The translations under genes were made by a program, and so were the position numbers. Below, one piece after another: positions 35,289 through 43,116 of a stretch of DNA of 64,000 nucleotides. The stretch lies in contig NZ_CP075339.1 of NCBI RefSeq assembly GCF_024399335.1, positions 3,348,001-3,412,000 of the forward strand, read 5' to 3'. Position 1 is the stretch's first letter, and each line of letters begins with the position of its first letter. The notes below the pieces were generated by a model. The model was not told the DNA's origin and did no database searches. It saw only the letters and a list, made by a program, of their open reading frames with translations. The DNA is from Leucobacter aridicollis (GTDB taxonomy: Bacteria > Actinomycetota > Actinomycetes > Actinomycetales > Microbacteriaceae).

Positions 35289-36286
35289 GCTGCGCCGCCT
35301 TCCGTTGCGGTGGGTGCGCCGAGTTCGGCGCGGAGAATACTGAAGGTGCGGCTGATGCCGAATCCGGTCTTCGCGTACAGCTGCGATGCCGCGGAGCCGA
35401 AGTCTGCCCACAGGAACCAGGCGCTGTGCGCACCGAGCGCGCACATGCGCTCAAGTGTGACGTGGAGCAGCGCCTTGCCGAGCCCAGTGCCGCGGCTCTC
35501 GGGAACGACGCCGAATGGGCCGAAGCGCTCGATTACGCCCTCGTAGGTGCCGTGCATCGCCCAGCCGAGCAGGGTGCCCGCGGGATCGCGGGCGACGATG
35601 ATGCGTTCGAGTGGGAGGCCCGACACCGCGCCCTCGCGGATCGCGCGCGCCCAGTCTGAATTGAAGCGCTCACCGGCCATCTGGATGAGCGGCACGAGTT
35701 CGTCGCGGGTTGGGCTCGAGAAGGTATAGCCGCGTTCGATAAGGCCGTCAACGAGCCCGCGCGCTTCGGCGGGCATCTCGTAGCCAATGAGCGAGCGGTC
35801 CATGGCGCTCGGGCGCTCGATCTCGGTGAAGCCGAGGGAGGTGAGCAGCTCGGCTGCCTCGGGGTATCGCTCGATGTCGAGCCCGGGGAGTACGTAGTTT
35901 GGCGTGTATGCGGAGAACACGACCTCTGTGCGCCCGTGACCCGCGAGCCACTCCATCGCGCGGGAAACGAGTGAGCGTCCGAGCCCGGCACCACGCGCGT
36001 TCTGGGTCACGAAGAAGAACGGGATCCACCCGCGCTCGGGCTCGAGGTCGCTGCCATCGTGTGCGATTCTGCGGCGCACCGCGTAGCTCGCCCCGACGAT
36101 CTCGCCGCCCTGTTCTGCGACGAAGAGGCCTTCTGCGTCGAAGTTTCGGTCGAGCAGCACGAGCTCGCTGAACCGGTTGGCGGTCATCCCGTCTTGGGGT
36201 GCCGCGCGGGTCCAGGCTGCGGCGATGCGCGGCCCGTCACCGACCGCGAAGGTGCGGATCGCTGCGGGGAATGCTGGCTCGGACAC
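35285..36286 (-). CDS. Tandem-GNAT acetyltransferase
   Basis: This 333-residue protein contains two GNAT domains, each with an acetyl-CoA pyrophosphate loop: ARGAGLGRSL in the first half and SRGTGLGKAL in the second. Two-domain GNATs of this size include MshD, the mycothiol synthase. GTG at 36286 has GAAAGG exactly 6 bases upstream; a reading from 36355 is less likely. It is the first gene of the ABC operon and is coupled to the PIG-L gene. The probable acceptor is an amino sugar, but this is inferred from neighbours. Confidence 0.8.
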   Translation of the reverse strand: MSEPAFPAAIRTFAVGDGPRIAAAWTRAAPQDGMTANRFSELVLLDRNFDAEGLFVAEQGGEIVGASYAVRRRIAHDGSDLEPERGWIPFFFVTQNARGAGLGRSLVSRAMEWLAGHGRTEVVFSAYTPNYVLPGLDIERYPEAAELLTSLGFTEIERPSAMDRSLIGYEMPAEARGLVDGLIERGYTFSSPTRDELVPLIQMAGERFNSDWARAIREGAVSGLPLERIIVARDPAGTLLGWAMHGTYEGVIERFGPFGVVPESRGTGLGKALLHVTLERMCALGAHSAWFLWADFGSAASQLYAKTGFGISRTFSILRAELGAPTATEGGAA

Positions 36287-36391
36287 TACTTGCCTTTCGT
36301 CGGGTGGAGGATCGCCGACGCGACCCTCCTCGGTCGTGAGCTTGAATGTACCCACCCAAAACGGGGATTGTCAAGAATTTTCAGAATCGAA

Positions 36392-37270
36392 CTAGATTTC
36401 GGAGTTTTTTTCCGAACCGTGCATTCTGGTCGCAGCCTCGCGAGTCACCTTGAGCGCATCAACCGTCTCATCGAAGCGCCGCTGGGCAACTCCCGCGAAC
36501 ACGCAATCGACTACCGCGAGCTGGGCTATGCGGCTCACCATTGCTCCAGCCCGGAACGCGGTTTCGCGCACCTCGGTAAACAACGTCTCGTTCGCGACCT
36601 CATTGAGCGCCGAACCGCGAGCGCTCGTCACACCGACGGTGCTCGCGCCGGAGCGTGCGGCCTCACGCAGGAACGCAACGGTCTCCTGCGTCTCGCCGCG
36701 GTGCGAAAACCCGATTGCAACCGTCCGCGCACCGGGCAGCGCAGCGGCGGCGAGCGCCTCGTGTGGATCGCCAAGCACAAACGCGTTTCTGCCGATGCGA
36801 AACAGCTTGTGCTGCAGGTCTTCGGCGATGAAGTGGCTCGCACCGACACCGAACAGGAGCACCCGATCGGAAGCGTCAACTGCCGAGACGACGCGCTCAA
36901 GCGCGTCGTAATCGAGGCGGGCGACGGTCTCCTGGATCGCAAGAATCTCAAGCGAGGAAATCTTTGCCGCCATCTCTCGCAGCGAATCAGTGGCGGCAAT
37001 GTCGGAACCGTAGTTCAGCGACGGGCCAAACTGCGCGAACTCACGCCCAAGCTCGGTCGCGAGTTCAATCTTGAGCTGCGAGTACCCACTCAGTCCGAGT
37101 GCTCGGCAGAAGCGAACCACCGACGCCTCAGACGTCTCGCAGCGCATCGCGAGATCGCTGATCGTGCTCTCAAGCACGATTGCGGGGCGCTCACGCACCA
37201 CCTCCGCGATGCGACGCGTCGACGGGGGCAAGGTTTGGGCGACCGCTTCGATCGTTGACTGTATGCTCAT
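36392..37270 (-). CDS. RpiR/MurR-family transcriptional regulator
   Basis: This 292-residue protein has an N-terminal RpiR helix-turn-helix (about 1-80, MRCETSEASVVRFCRALG) and a C-terminal SIS sugar-phosphate-binding domain (about 120-270, GVGASHFIAEDL and GFSHRGETQETV). RpiR proteins sense phosphosugars; MurR senses N-acetylmuramic acid 6-phosphate. It lies between the ABC operon (same strand, about 105 bases downstream) and the divergent kinase-murQ pair, and AT-rich sites occur at both promoters. The last codons overlap one of those sites. Confidence 0.9.
   Translation of the reverse strand: MSIQSTIEAVAQTLPPSTRRIAEVVRERPAIVLESTISDLAMRCETSEASVVRFCRALGLSGYSQLKIELATELGREFAQFGPSLNYGSDIAATDSLREMAAKISSLEILAIQETVARLDYDALERVVSAVDASDRVLLFGVGASHFIAEDLQHKLFRIGRNAFVLGDPHEALAAAALPGARTVAIGFSHRGETQETVAFLREAARSGASTVGVTSARGSALNEVANETLFTEVRETAFRAGAMVSRIAQLAVVDCVFAGVAQRRFDETVDALKVTREAATRMHGSEKNSEI
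36398..36416. promoter_or_regulatory. Candidate RpiR operator upstream of ABC operon
   Basis: TTCGGA-N7-TCCGAA is a perfect 6+6 inverted repeat around a T-run. It includes GTTTTTTTCC, shared with the site at 37340. It lies in the last codons of the RpiR gene, about 110 bases ahead of the tandem-GNAT gene. Confidence 0.4.
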
Positions 37271-37339
37271 TGCACTCCCTCGTGTATGCGGGTCGCGCGC
37301 GCGTCCCACCTCGAGTATGGCGCACACCCGACCTGCTGC

Positions 37340-37352
37340 GAAATTTTTTTCC
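37340..37352. promoter_or_regulatory. Candidate RpiR operator in divergent promoter
   Basis: GAAATTTTTTTCC is an AT-rich imperfect palindrome between the RpiR gene (start 37270) and the kinase gene (start 37429). It shares TTTTTTTCC with the site before the ABC operon. A T-run with flanking GAAA/TTTC is a plausible RpiR target, inferred from position. Confidence 0.45.
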
Positions 37353-37428
37353 ACACTTTCATCAAATTGTGTAGTACATTTTCAGGCACCGCCGGCCACA
37401 GGGGTCCGGCCCCAGCCGGAGGAAATGC

Positions 37429-38400
37429 GTGACCACCCAGCCCAGCCAGACAAGCGTGCTGTGCCTCGACCTCGGCAAGACGCGAGCCCGTGCCGAGCTC
37501 CACGCAGCCGACGGCACGCTGCTCACCGGCCCAGACGGCGCACCCCTCAGCGCGGAGAGTGTCGGAGTTGCAGCGGGGTCGCGCGTCGGGACGGACTCGG
37601 CCGCAGCGCTCGCTGAGCTTGCCAGCGAGCTGCTCACCCGCGCCACGGCTGGGGCGCCGCTCACCCCCGGGCAGATCCGCATCGGGGCCGGAGTCGCTGG
37701 CGCACTCACGAACACAGCCGTCGGAGCGCATGTCGCGACAACTCTCGCCGCAGGCTGCAGCGCACACGCCGCAGCGACCTCAGACGTCGTCACCGCCCAC
37801 GTCGGAGCTCTTGGCGGCGAACCGGGCACCGTACTGGTCGTCGGCACCGGCGCTGTTGCCCTCGGGCTTGACACCGCCGGCGCACTCCGTCGCGTCGACG
37901 GTTGGGGGCCAGAGCTCGGTGACCTCGGGAGCGGCAGTTGGCTCGGGCGCCGCGCGCTGCGCAGAGCCCTCGCCGAGCGCGACGGTACGGCCACCGCCTC
38001 GGGCATCCGCGCAGCCATCGATGATCTCACCGGCGGCGCAGACCCAGTCGCCTGGCTCGCTGCCGCCCCGAACACGGCACGCAGGCTCGCATCTGCGGCC
38101 CCGCCACTGCTCGATCTCGCCGCGGCTGGCGACCACACGGCCACGCAAATTGCCGACGAGGCGATTGGGCTTCTCGTCTCGAGCGCCCTGGCGGCGAGCT
38201 CCCCCGGCGACCCGGTTGCGCTCCTCGGCGGCATCACGTCACACGCCTGGTTCGGGCAGGCGCTTCGCGAGGCGCTCGCTGCCGGCGGACTCACGCCGAC
38301 AATGCCACTGGGCAGCGCCATCGACGGCGCCCGACTCGTCGCGCTCCACACCGATCTTCCCCACGAAAGGCACATTCACCGTGCAGACCCCAGCAGCTGA
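37429..38400 (+). CDS. BadF/BadG-type sugar kinase (N-acetylglucosamine/MurNAc kinase-like)
   Basis: This 323-residue protein is an actin-fold ATPase of the BadF/NagK-like family: the N-terminal phosphate loop is LCLDLGKTRARAEL, a second loop is VVGTGAVALGL, and GWGPELGDLGSGSWLGRRAL is the signature seen in amino-sugar kinases of this group. It probably phosphorylates an imported N-acetylated amino sugar. GTG start has GGAGGA 6 bases upstream. The next gene, murQ, begins inside its last 20 bases, so the kinase product is likely the MurQ substrate. Confidence 0.85.
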   Translation: MTTQPSQTSVLCLDLGKTRARAELHAADGTLLTGPDGAPLSAESVGVAAGSRVGTDSAAALAELASELLTRATAGAPLTPGQIRIGAGVAGALTNTAVGAHVATTLAAGCSAHAAATSDVVTAHVGALGGEPGTVLVVGTGAVALGLDTAGALRRVDGWGPELGDLGSGSWLGRRALRRALAERDGTATASGIRAAIDDLTGGADPVAWLAAAPNTARRLASAAPPLLDLAAAGDHTATQIADEAIGLLVSSALAASSPGDPVALLGGITSHAWFGQALREALAAGGLTPTMPLGSAIDGARLVALHTDLPHERHIHRADPSS

Positions 38401-39337
38401 CCCCAAAGTGCGCGCGGAGCTGCGCGCAGAGCTCCTTAGCCTCACCACGGAGGCGGCCCGCTCTGACGCGGCAGACCTCGACGAGCTCGACACGCTCGAA
38501 CTCGTGCTCGCGATGAACCGTGAGGACGCGATCGTACCCGGCATCGTCGCCAGTCAGGCCGATGACATCGCCCGAGCAGTCGACGGCATCGCCAATCGCC
38601 TTGCCCGCGGTGGGAGGCTCTTCTACCTCGGCGCCGGCACACCCGGTCGAATTGGCGTGCTCGACGCGAGCGAATGCCCACCAACCTTCGGCACTGATCC
38701 CAGTCTCGTCGTCGGGCTCATCGCAGGCGGGCATGACGCGATCCTCACGGCAATCGAGCACGCAGAGGACGACGATACGGCAGCACGGGCCGAGCTTGCT
38801 GCGCTCGACCTCAGCGAGCTCGACACCGTCGTCGGGCTGTCCGCTTCCGGGCGCACCCCGTACGTAGTTGGCGGGCTACTCGCGGCTCGAGAGGTCGGCG
38901 CATTGACAGTTTCTGTTGCCTCAAATGCAGGTTCACCGATCGCGGCGATCGCTGACGTCGCAATCGACGTCGTTGTCGGCCCCGAATTTGTCGCGGGCTC
39001 AACGCGCCTGAAGTCGGGCACTGCGCAAAAGCTTGTGCTCAACATGCTGAGCACGCTGAGCATGATACGCCTTGGCAAGACGTACCAGGGCGTCATGGTC
39101 GACCTGCGGGCAACCAATGAAAAGCTTGTCGCGAGGTCGGAACTTACAGTCATGCGCGCTACCGGCGCCGACGCTTCAAGCGCGAGTGTGGCGCTCGCCG
39201 CTGCAGACGGCGGGGTGAAAGAAGCGATACTGATGCTGAAGACTGGCGCAGGTCGCCCAGAGACCACGCGGGCGCTTCAGGAGGCCCGCGGGATTCTCCG
39301 CCTCGCGATCGAGGCGCTCACCCCACCGGTTGCCTAG
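38381..39337 (+). CDS. murQ: N-acetylmuramic acid 6-phosphate etherase
   Basis: This 318-residue protein is a SIS-domain etherase that splits D-lactate from N-acetylmuramic acid 6-phosphate, leaving GlcNAc-6-phosphate. The family signatures are GAGTPGRIGVLDASECPPTF, SASGRTPYVVGGLLAA and GSTRLKSGTAQKLVLNML. GTG at 38381 has GAAAGG about 9 bases upstream and starts inside the kinase gene, giving a 20-base overlap. With the kinase, RpiR regulator and ABC importer it forms a MurNAc-type salvage or uptake route that uses ABC transport plus a kinase instead of a PTS. Confidence 0.93.
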   Translation: MQTPAADPKVRAELRAELLSLTTEAARSDAADLDELDTLELVLAMNREDAIVPGIVASQADDIARAVDGIANRLARGGRLFYLGAGTPGRIGVLDASECPPTFGTDPSLVVGLIAGGHDAILTAIEHAEDDDTAARAELAALDLSELDTVVGLSASGRTPYVVGGLLAAREVGALTVSVASNAGSPIAAIADVAIDVVVGPEFVAGSTRLKSGTAQKLVLNMLSTLSMIRLGKTYQGVMVDLRATNEKLVARSELTVMRATGADASSASVALAAADGGVKEAILMLKTGAGRPETTRALQEARGILRLAIEALTPPVA

Positions 39338-39372
39338 ATAACGCAGCGAGGACACACGGTCCCAGAGAAACA

Positions 39373-39407
39373 GCGGCTGGGCATGGCGAGACGCCAGGCC
39401 CAGCCGC
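39373..39407. terminator. Bidirectional hairpin between murQ and livF
   Basis: GCGGCTGGGC pairs with GCCCAGCCGC, and an inner TGGCG/CGCCA stem extends it. It lies between the convergent murQ and livF genes and probably ends both transcripts. Confidence 0.65.
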
Positions 39408-39411
39408 ATTG

Positions 39412-40122
39412 CTACGCTCCGAGGTACGCCTCGATCACGCGCGGATCCTCAGCAAGCTCCGCAGCCGGCCCCTGCAGCGTGACCCGCCCAGACTCGAGCA
39501 CATACGCCCTGTCGGCGATCTTCAGTGCAGCCTTCGCGTTCTGCTCCACGAGTAGCACCGTAGTCCCCTGCTTATTCACCTCGCGGATGATTTCCATCAC
39601 TTGCTTCACGATGAGCGGCGCGAGCCCCATCGAGGGCTCGTCGAGCAGAAGCAGCTTCGGCCCGCCGACGAGCGCCCGCCCGAGCGCGAGCATCTGCTGC
39701 TCGCCTCCCGAGAGCGTACCGCCCTGTTGATCGCGGCGCTCGGCGAGGCGCGGCATCAGCTCGTATGCGTGGGCCGCGCGTTCCGCGATGATCTTCTGAT
39801 CCTTCACGAGATAGCCGCCGATGAGAAGGTTCTCGTGCACAGTCATCGTCGAGAAGACGCGGCGCCCCTCGGGGATGTGCAGCAGACCTGCCTCGACCAT
39901 GTCCCACGGTTGGAGCTTGGTGAGATCCTTGTCGCCCCAGGTCACGCGGCCGTTGCGCGGCCGCTCGAGGCCCGAGAGCATCGAGAGCGTCGAGGTCTTT
40001 CCGGCGCCGTTGTTGCCAAGCAGCGAAACGATTTCTCCCTCGTTCACCTCGAGGCTCAGCCCGCGCAGGGCGTGCACTCGGTTGTAGTAGAGGTCTACGT
40101 CTTCGAGTACGAGGTTACTCAT
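39412..40122 (-). CDS. livF: Branched-chain amino acid ABC transporter ATPase LivF
   Basis: This 236-residue ABC ATPase has Walker A GNNGAGKTS, signature LSGGEQQM and Walker B LLLLDEPSMGL, with the LivF-type end RAYVLESGRVTLQG. It is the last gene of the Liv operon and overlaps livG by 8 bases. With LivG it forms the ATPase pair of a high-affinity amino acid (or amide/urea) importer; LivFGHMK systems vary in ligand, so leucine-type specificity is not certain. Confidence 0.92.
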   Translation of the reverse strand: MSNLVLEDVDLYYNRVHALRGLSLEVNEGEIVSLLGNNGAGKTSTLSMLSGLERPRNGRVTWGDKDLTKLQPWDMVEAGLLHIPEGRRVFSTMTVHENLLIGGYLVKDQKIIAERAAHAYELMPRLAERRDQQGGTLSGGEQQMLALGRALVGGPKLLLLDEPSMGLAPLIVKQVMEIIREVNKQGTTVLLVEQNAKAALKIADRAYVLESGRVTLQGPAAELAEDPRVIEAYLGA

Positions 40123-40954
40123 CCTCTTCCTCCCCTAGGTATGCAGCGATGACGACCGGGTCGGTCTTCACCTCGGCTGGCGTGCCATCGGCGATCTCCT
40201 TGCCGTAGTTGAGCACGACCACGCGCTCGGAGATCTCCATGACGAGGCCCATGTCGTGCTCAATGAGCACAATCGAGACGCCGAGGTCACGGATCTTGCG
40301 AATGAGCTCCATAAGCTCGTTCTTCTCGTTGTGATTGAGGCCGGCTCCGGGCTCGTCGAGCAGGAGCAACTTCGGCTGCGTAGCGAGCGCCCGCGCGATC
40401 TCCACGCGGCGCTGCTCGCCGTAGGGCAGCTGGGTGACGAGCAACTCGTCGTCGGCACGGAAGCCGACAAAGTCGAGCCAGCCGCGCGCATCCTCAGTGC
40501 ACTGCGCCTCACTGCGCTTGTAGCGCGGCGTGTGCAGCATCGCATCGAAGACGTTTTGCCCGAGGTGCGAGTGCATCCCGGTCTTCACGTTCTCGAGCAC
40601 ACTCATATCGCGGAACAGGCGCACGTTCTGGAACGTGCGGGCCATACCGCGCTTCGTGATGTGCGACGGCTTCTTTCGCGTGACTGATTCGCCGTCGAAG
40701 ACAACGGAGCCCGCGTTCGGGCGGTAGAAGCCCGAAATGCAGTTAAATGCGCTCGTCTTGCCCGCACCGTTCGGCCCGATCACCGAGACGATTTCGCCCT
40801 CGTGCACCGAGAAGGAAAGGCCCGCGACGGCTTTGATTCCGCCGAACGAGACCGCGAGGCCCTGCACGTCGAGGAGCACTCGGCGGGAGTCGCTCGCCGG
40901 CGCGCCGCCGTCTGCGTTACGTACCGACGCAATGGTTGCGTGAGTGTCGCTCAT
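40115..40954 (-). CDS. livG: Branched-chain amino acid ABC transporter ATPase LivG
   Basis: This 279-residue ATPase has Walker A GPNGAGKTSAF, the LivG-specific GMARTFQNVRLF, a degenerate signature-region LPYGEQRR and Walker B LLLLDEPGAGLN, then SIVLIEHDMGLVM. About 25 N-terminal residues precede the ABC core. It overlaps the livM stop by 4 bases and livF by 8 bases, as expected for a tightly coupled transporter operon. Confidence 0.92.
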   Translation of the reverse strand: MSDTHATIASVRNADGGAPASDSRRVLLDVQGLAVSFGGIKAVAGLSFSVHEGEIVSVIGPNGAGKTSAFNCISGFYRPNAGSVVFDGESVTRKKPSHITKRGMARTFQNVRLFRDMSVLENVKTGMHSHLGQNVFDAMLHTPRYKRSEAQCTEDARGWLDFVGFRADDELLVTQLPYGEQRRVEIARALATQPKLLLLDEPGAGLNHNEKNELMELIRKIRDLGVSIVLIEHDMGLVMEISERVVVLNYGKEIADGTPAEVKTDPVVIAAYLGEEEDE

Positions 40955-42132
40955 CGCCCACTCTCCTCTTCGTTCGAGTTGCCAGCGATTTCAGGGGCAG
41001 CTTGACCATCTGTCTCACCGTCATAGTCGGCTCCGACGCCAACTACGGATACTGCGGCCGTAGGCGGGATCTCGGGGATCTCACGTTTCTTCAGGAACGG
41101 CAGAACCGCGTTCGCTGGCCAGATTCCCTTTGGCCTGAAGATCATCGCGACGACGAGCAGCACGCCAAAGAGCAGGAAGCGCCATTCTGAAAACTCGCGG
41201 AGGAACTCGGGCGCGAGCGACACGAAGAGCGCTCCGATGATCACGCCGGGGGTGGATCCCATGCCGCCGAGTACGACTGCCATGAGTACGAGCGCCGAGT
41301 AAAGAAATTCGAAGCTGTTCGGTGAGATTGCAGACAGGTGACTTGCCATGAGCGTGCCCGCGAACCCGCCCCAGACTGCGCCGATGATGTACGCTGCGAG
41401 CTTTGTCGTGTAGCCGTTGATACCCATCGCCTCGCTCACGTCCTCATCGTCGCGCACCGACTTCCAGGCACGACCAAGCTTGCCCTTGCCGAGGCGCGAG
41501 ACGGCGACGACCGCGAGGCCAATGCCGACGAACAGCACGAAGTAGTAGAGCAGGATCTTTGAGCTGAAGTGCACGCCACCGATATCGAGACCGTCAGCGA
41601 ACGACCACCCAAAGAACCGCCAGGTTGGGATCCCGTGGATGCCAGAGGGGCCACCAGTGATTTTCAGGTTGTTGGCTGTGATGCGAATGATTTCGCCGAA
41701 GCCGAGCGTGACGATTGCGAGATAGTCCGAACGCAGGCGAAGCGTTGGCCCGCCGATGACGACACCGGCGATAATGCAGGCGAGCACGACGAACGGGATC
41801 GTCTCGAGCATCGACAGCCCGAACTGCGTCGTCAAGACTCCGCTCGTGTATGCGCCAACGGCCATGAACGCGATGTAGCCGAGGTCGAGCAGGCCTGCAT
41901 AGCCGACAACAACGTTCAGACCCATCGCGAGCACGATGTAGATCATCGCCGAGGTCAGGATCGAGATGATGTAGGGCGTCGCCGTGATGAACGGGAGCAC
42001 CGCAGCGGCGACGAAGAGCACAAGCCCGACGAGCTTCATGAAGCGGTCGGGGGCGAGGAGACCCGAGACCGGGGCGGGCCGCTCTAGGTAGGGCTTTGGC
42101 GCCTGCAGGCGCGGAACTGTGACACGTGCCAT
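40951..42132 (-). CDS. livM: Branched-chain amino acid ABC transporter permease LivM
   Basis: This 393-residue membrane protein has about 8-10 hydrophobic segments and the LivM patches GLNVVVGYAGLLDLGYIAF, LRLRSDYLAIVTLGFGEI and MGSTPGVIIGAL. The C-terminal 50 residues are hydrophilic and acidic, longer than in most LivM proteins. It pairs with LivH, whose gene ends 7 bases upstream. Confidence 0.92.
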   Translation of the reverse strand: MARVTVPRLQAPKPYLERPAPVSGLLAPDRFMKLVGLVLFVAAAVLPFITATPYIISILTSAMIYIVLAMGLNVVVGYAGLLDLGYIAFMAVGAYTSGVLTTQFGLSMLETIPFVVLACIIAGVVIGGPTLRLRSDYLAIVTLGFGEIIRITANNLKITGGPSGIHGIPTWRFFGWSFADGLDIGGVHFSSKILLYYFVLFVGIGLAVVAVSRLGKGKLGRAWKSVRDDEDVSEAMGINGYTTKLAAYIIGAVWGGFAGTLMASHLSAISPNSFEFLYSALVLMAVVLGGMGSTPGVIIGALFVSLAPEFLREFSEWRFLLFGVLLVVAMIFRPKGIWPANAVLPFLKKREIPEIPPTAAVSVVGVGADYDGETDGQAAPEIAGNSNEEESGR

Positions 42133-42138
42133 TGTCGA

Positions 42139-43032
42139 TCACACCCTCTCTACGACGCGCTCGCCGAGCAGGCCGGTGGGTCGGAACACAAGGAAAAGGA
42201 TGAGGAACCCGAAGGCGAAGACGTCGCGCCACTGGCCCCCGAACCACGAGGTGCCAAAGGATTCGAGGAGGCCGAGCACGATGCCGCCGAGCATCGCTCC
42301 GTAGAGGTTGCCGATGCCCCCGATCACCGCCGCGGTGAAGGCTTTCAGCCCGATGACGAAGCCCATCAGGAAGTCGATGGTGCCGTAGTAGGCGGCTGCC
42401 ATGACGCCTGCGGCTCCGGCGAGCGCCGATCCGATGAAGAATGTGCGCGAAATGACGCGGTTCACATTCACACCCATGAGCAGCGATGCCTTCTGGTCGA
42501 GGGCGATTGCGCGCATGGCGCGCCCTTCGCGGGAGTGCATGACGTAGCGCTGCAACCCGAACATGAGGAGTGCGGCGACGACCATCAGCACGATCTGCGG
42601 CATCGTGATGCGCGCGCCGAGAATCATCACGGGTTCGCCCTGCAGGCGGATGGGGAAGACGAGCGGGCTCGCGCCGAAGATCTGGCGGACCGCGTACTCG
42701 AGGGTGAAGGAGACACCGACAGCAGTGATGAGCGCCGCGAGCCGCGGGCTCGTGCGGAGCGGCCGGTATGCGATGCGCTCGATGGCGACACCAATGCCGC
42801 CGGTGAGCAGCATCGTGATGAGCAGCACGAGCAGCAGGATCGGGATCGAGCCAAGCCCGAAGAGTCCGGTGAATCCGCCGAGCACGACGAAGGCCAGGAA
42901 GGATCCGAGCATGTAGAGGTCACCGTGGGCAAAGTTGAGCAGCTTGATGATGCCGTACACCATGCTGTAGCCGAGGGCGACGAGGGCATAGAACGAGCCT
43001 ACGAACAGGCCGTTCCAAATGAGTTGGAACAC
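42139..43032 (-). CDS. livH: Branched-chain amino acid ABC transporter permease LivH
   Basis: This 297-residue permease has about eight membrane segments and the LivH signatures GYSMVYGIIKLLNFAHGD near the N-terminus and GLKAFTAAVIGGIGNLYGAM near residue 235. I chose GTG at 43032 with GAGAGG about 7 bases upstream; a longer reading from 43110 crosses the hairpin downstream of livK. It follows livK after an 84-base gap that holds that hairpin. Confidence 0.9.
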   Translation of the reverse strand: MFQLIWNGLFVGSFYALVALGYSMVYGIIKLLNFAHGDLYMLGSFLAFVVLGGFTGLFGLGSIPILLLVLLITMLLTGGIGVAIERIAYRPLRTSPRLAALITAVGVSFTLEYAVRQIFGASPLVFPIRLQGEPVMILGARITMPQIVLMVVAALLMFGLQRYVMHSREGRAMRAIALDQKASLLMGVNVNRVISRTFFIGSALAGAAGVMAAAYYGTIDFLMGFVIGLKAFTAAVIGGIGNLYGAMLGGIVLGLLESFGTSWFGGQWRDVFAFGFLILFLVFRPTGLLGERVVERV

Positions 43033-43076
43033 AGGAGAACCTCTCTGCGACGTTGAGGAGGGGTTGAGGTGGAACC

Positions 43077-43108
43077 GCGACCGGCCGCCGCGTCTGGCGG
43101 CCGGTCGC
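43077..43108 (-). terminator. Hairpin between livK and livH
   Basis: GCGACCGGCCGCC pairs perfectly with GGCGGCCGGTCGC over a 6-base loop, 9 bases after the livK stop. The placement between the binding-protein gene and the permease genes fits partial termination or 3' protection, giving more LivK than membrane subunits. Confidence 0.7.
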
Positions 43109-43116
43109 ACGGTCCC

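Noticed and set aside
37490..38380. Long N-terminal extension of MurQ
   Set aside because: The frame is open across the kinase gene but has no homology; GTG at 38381 starts at the normal MurQ N-terminus with GAAAGG upstream.
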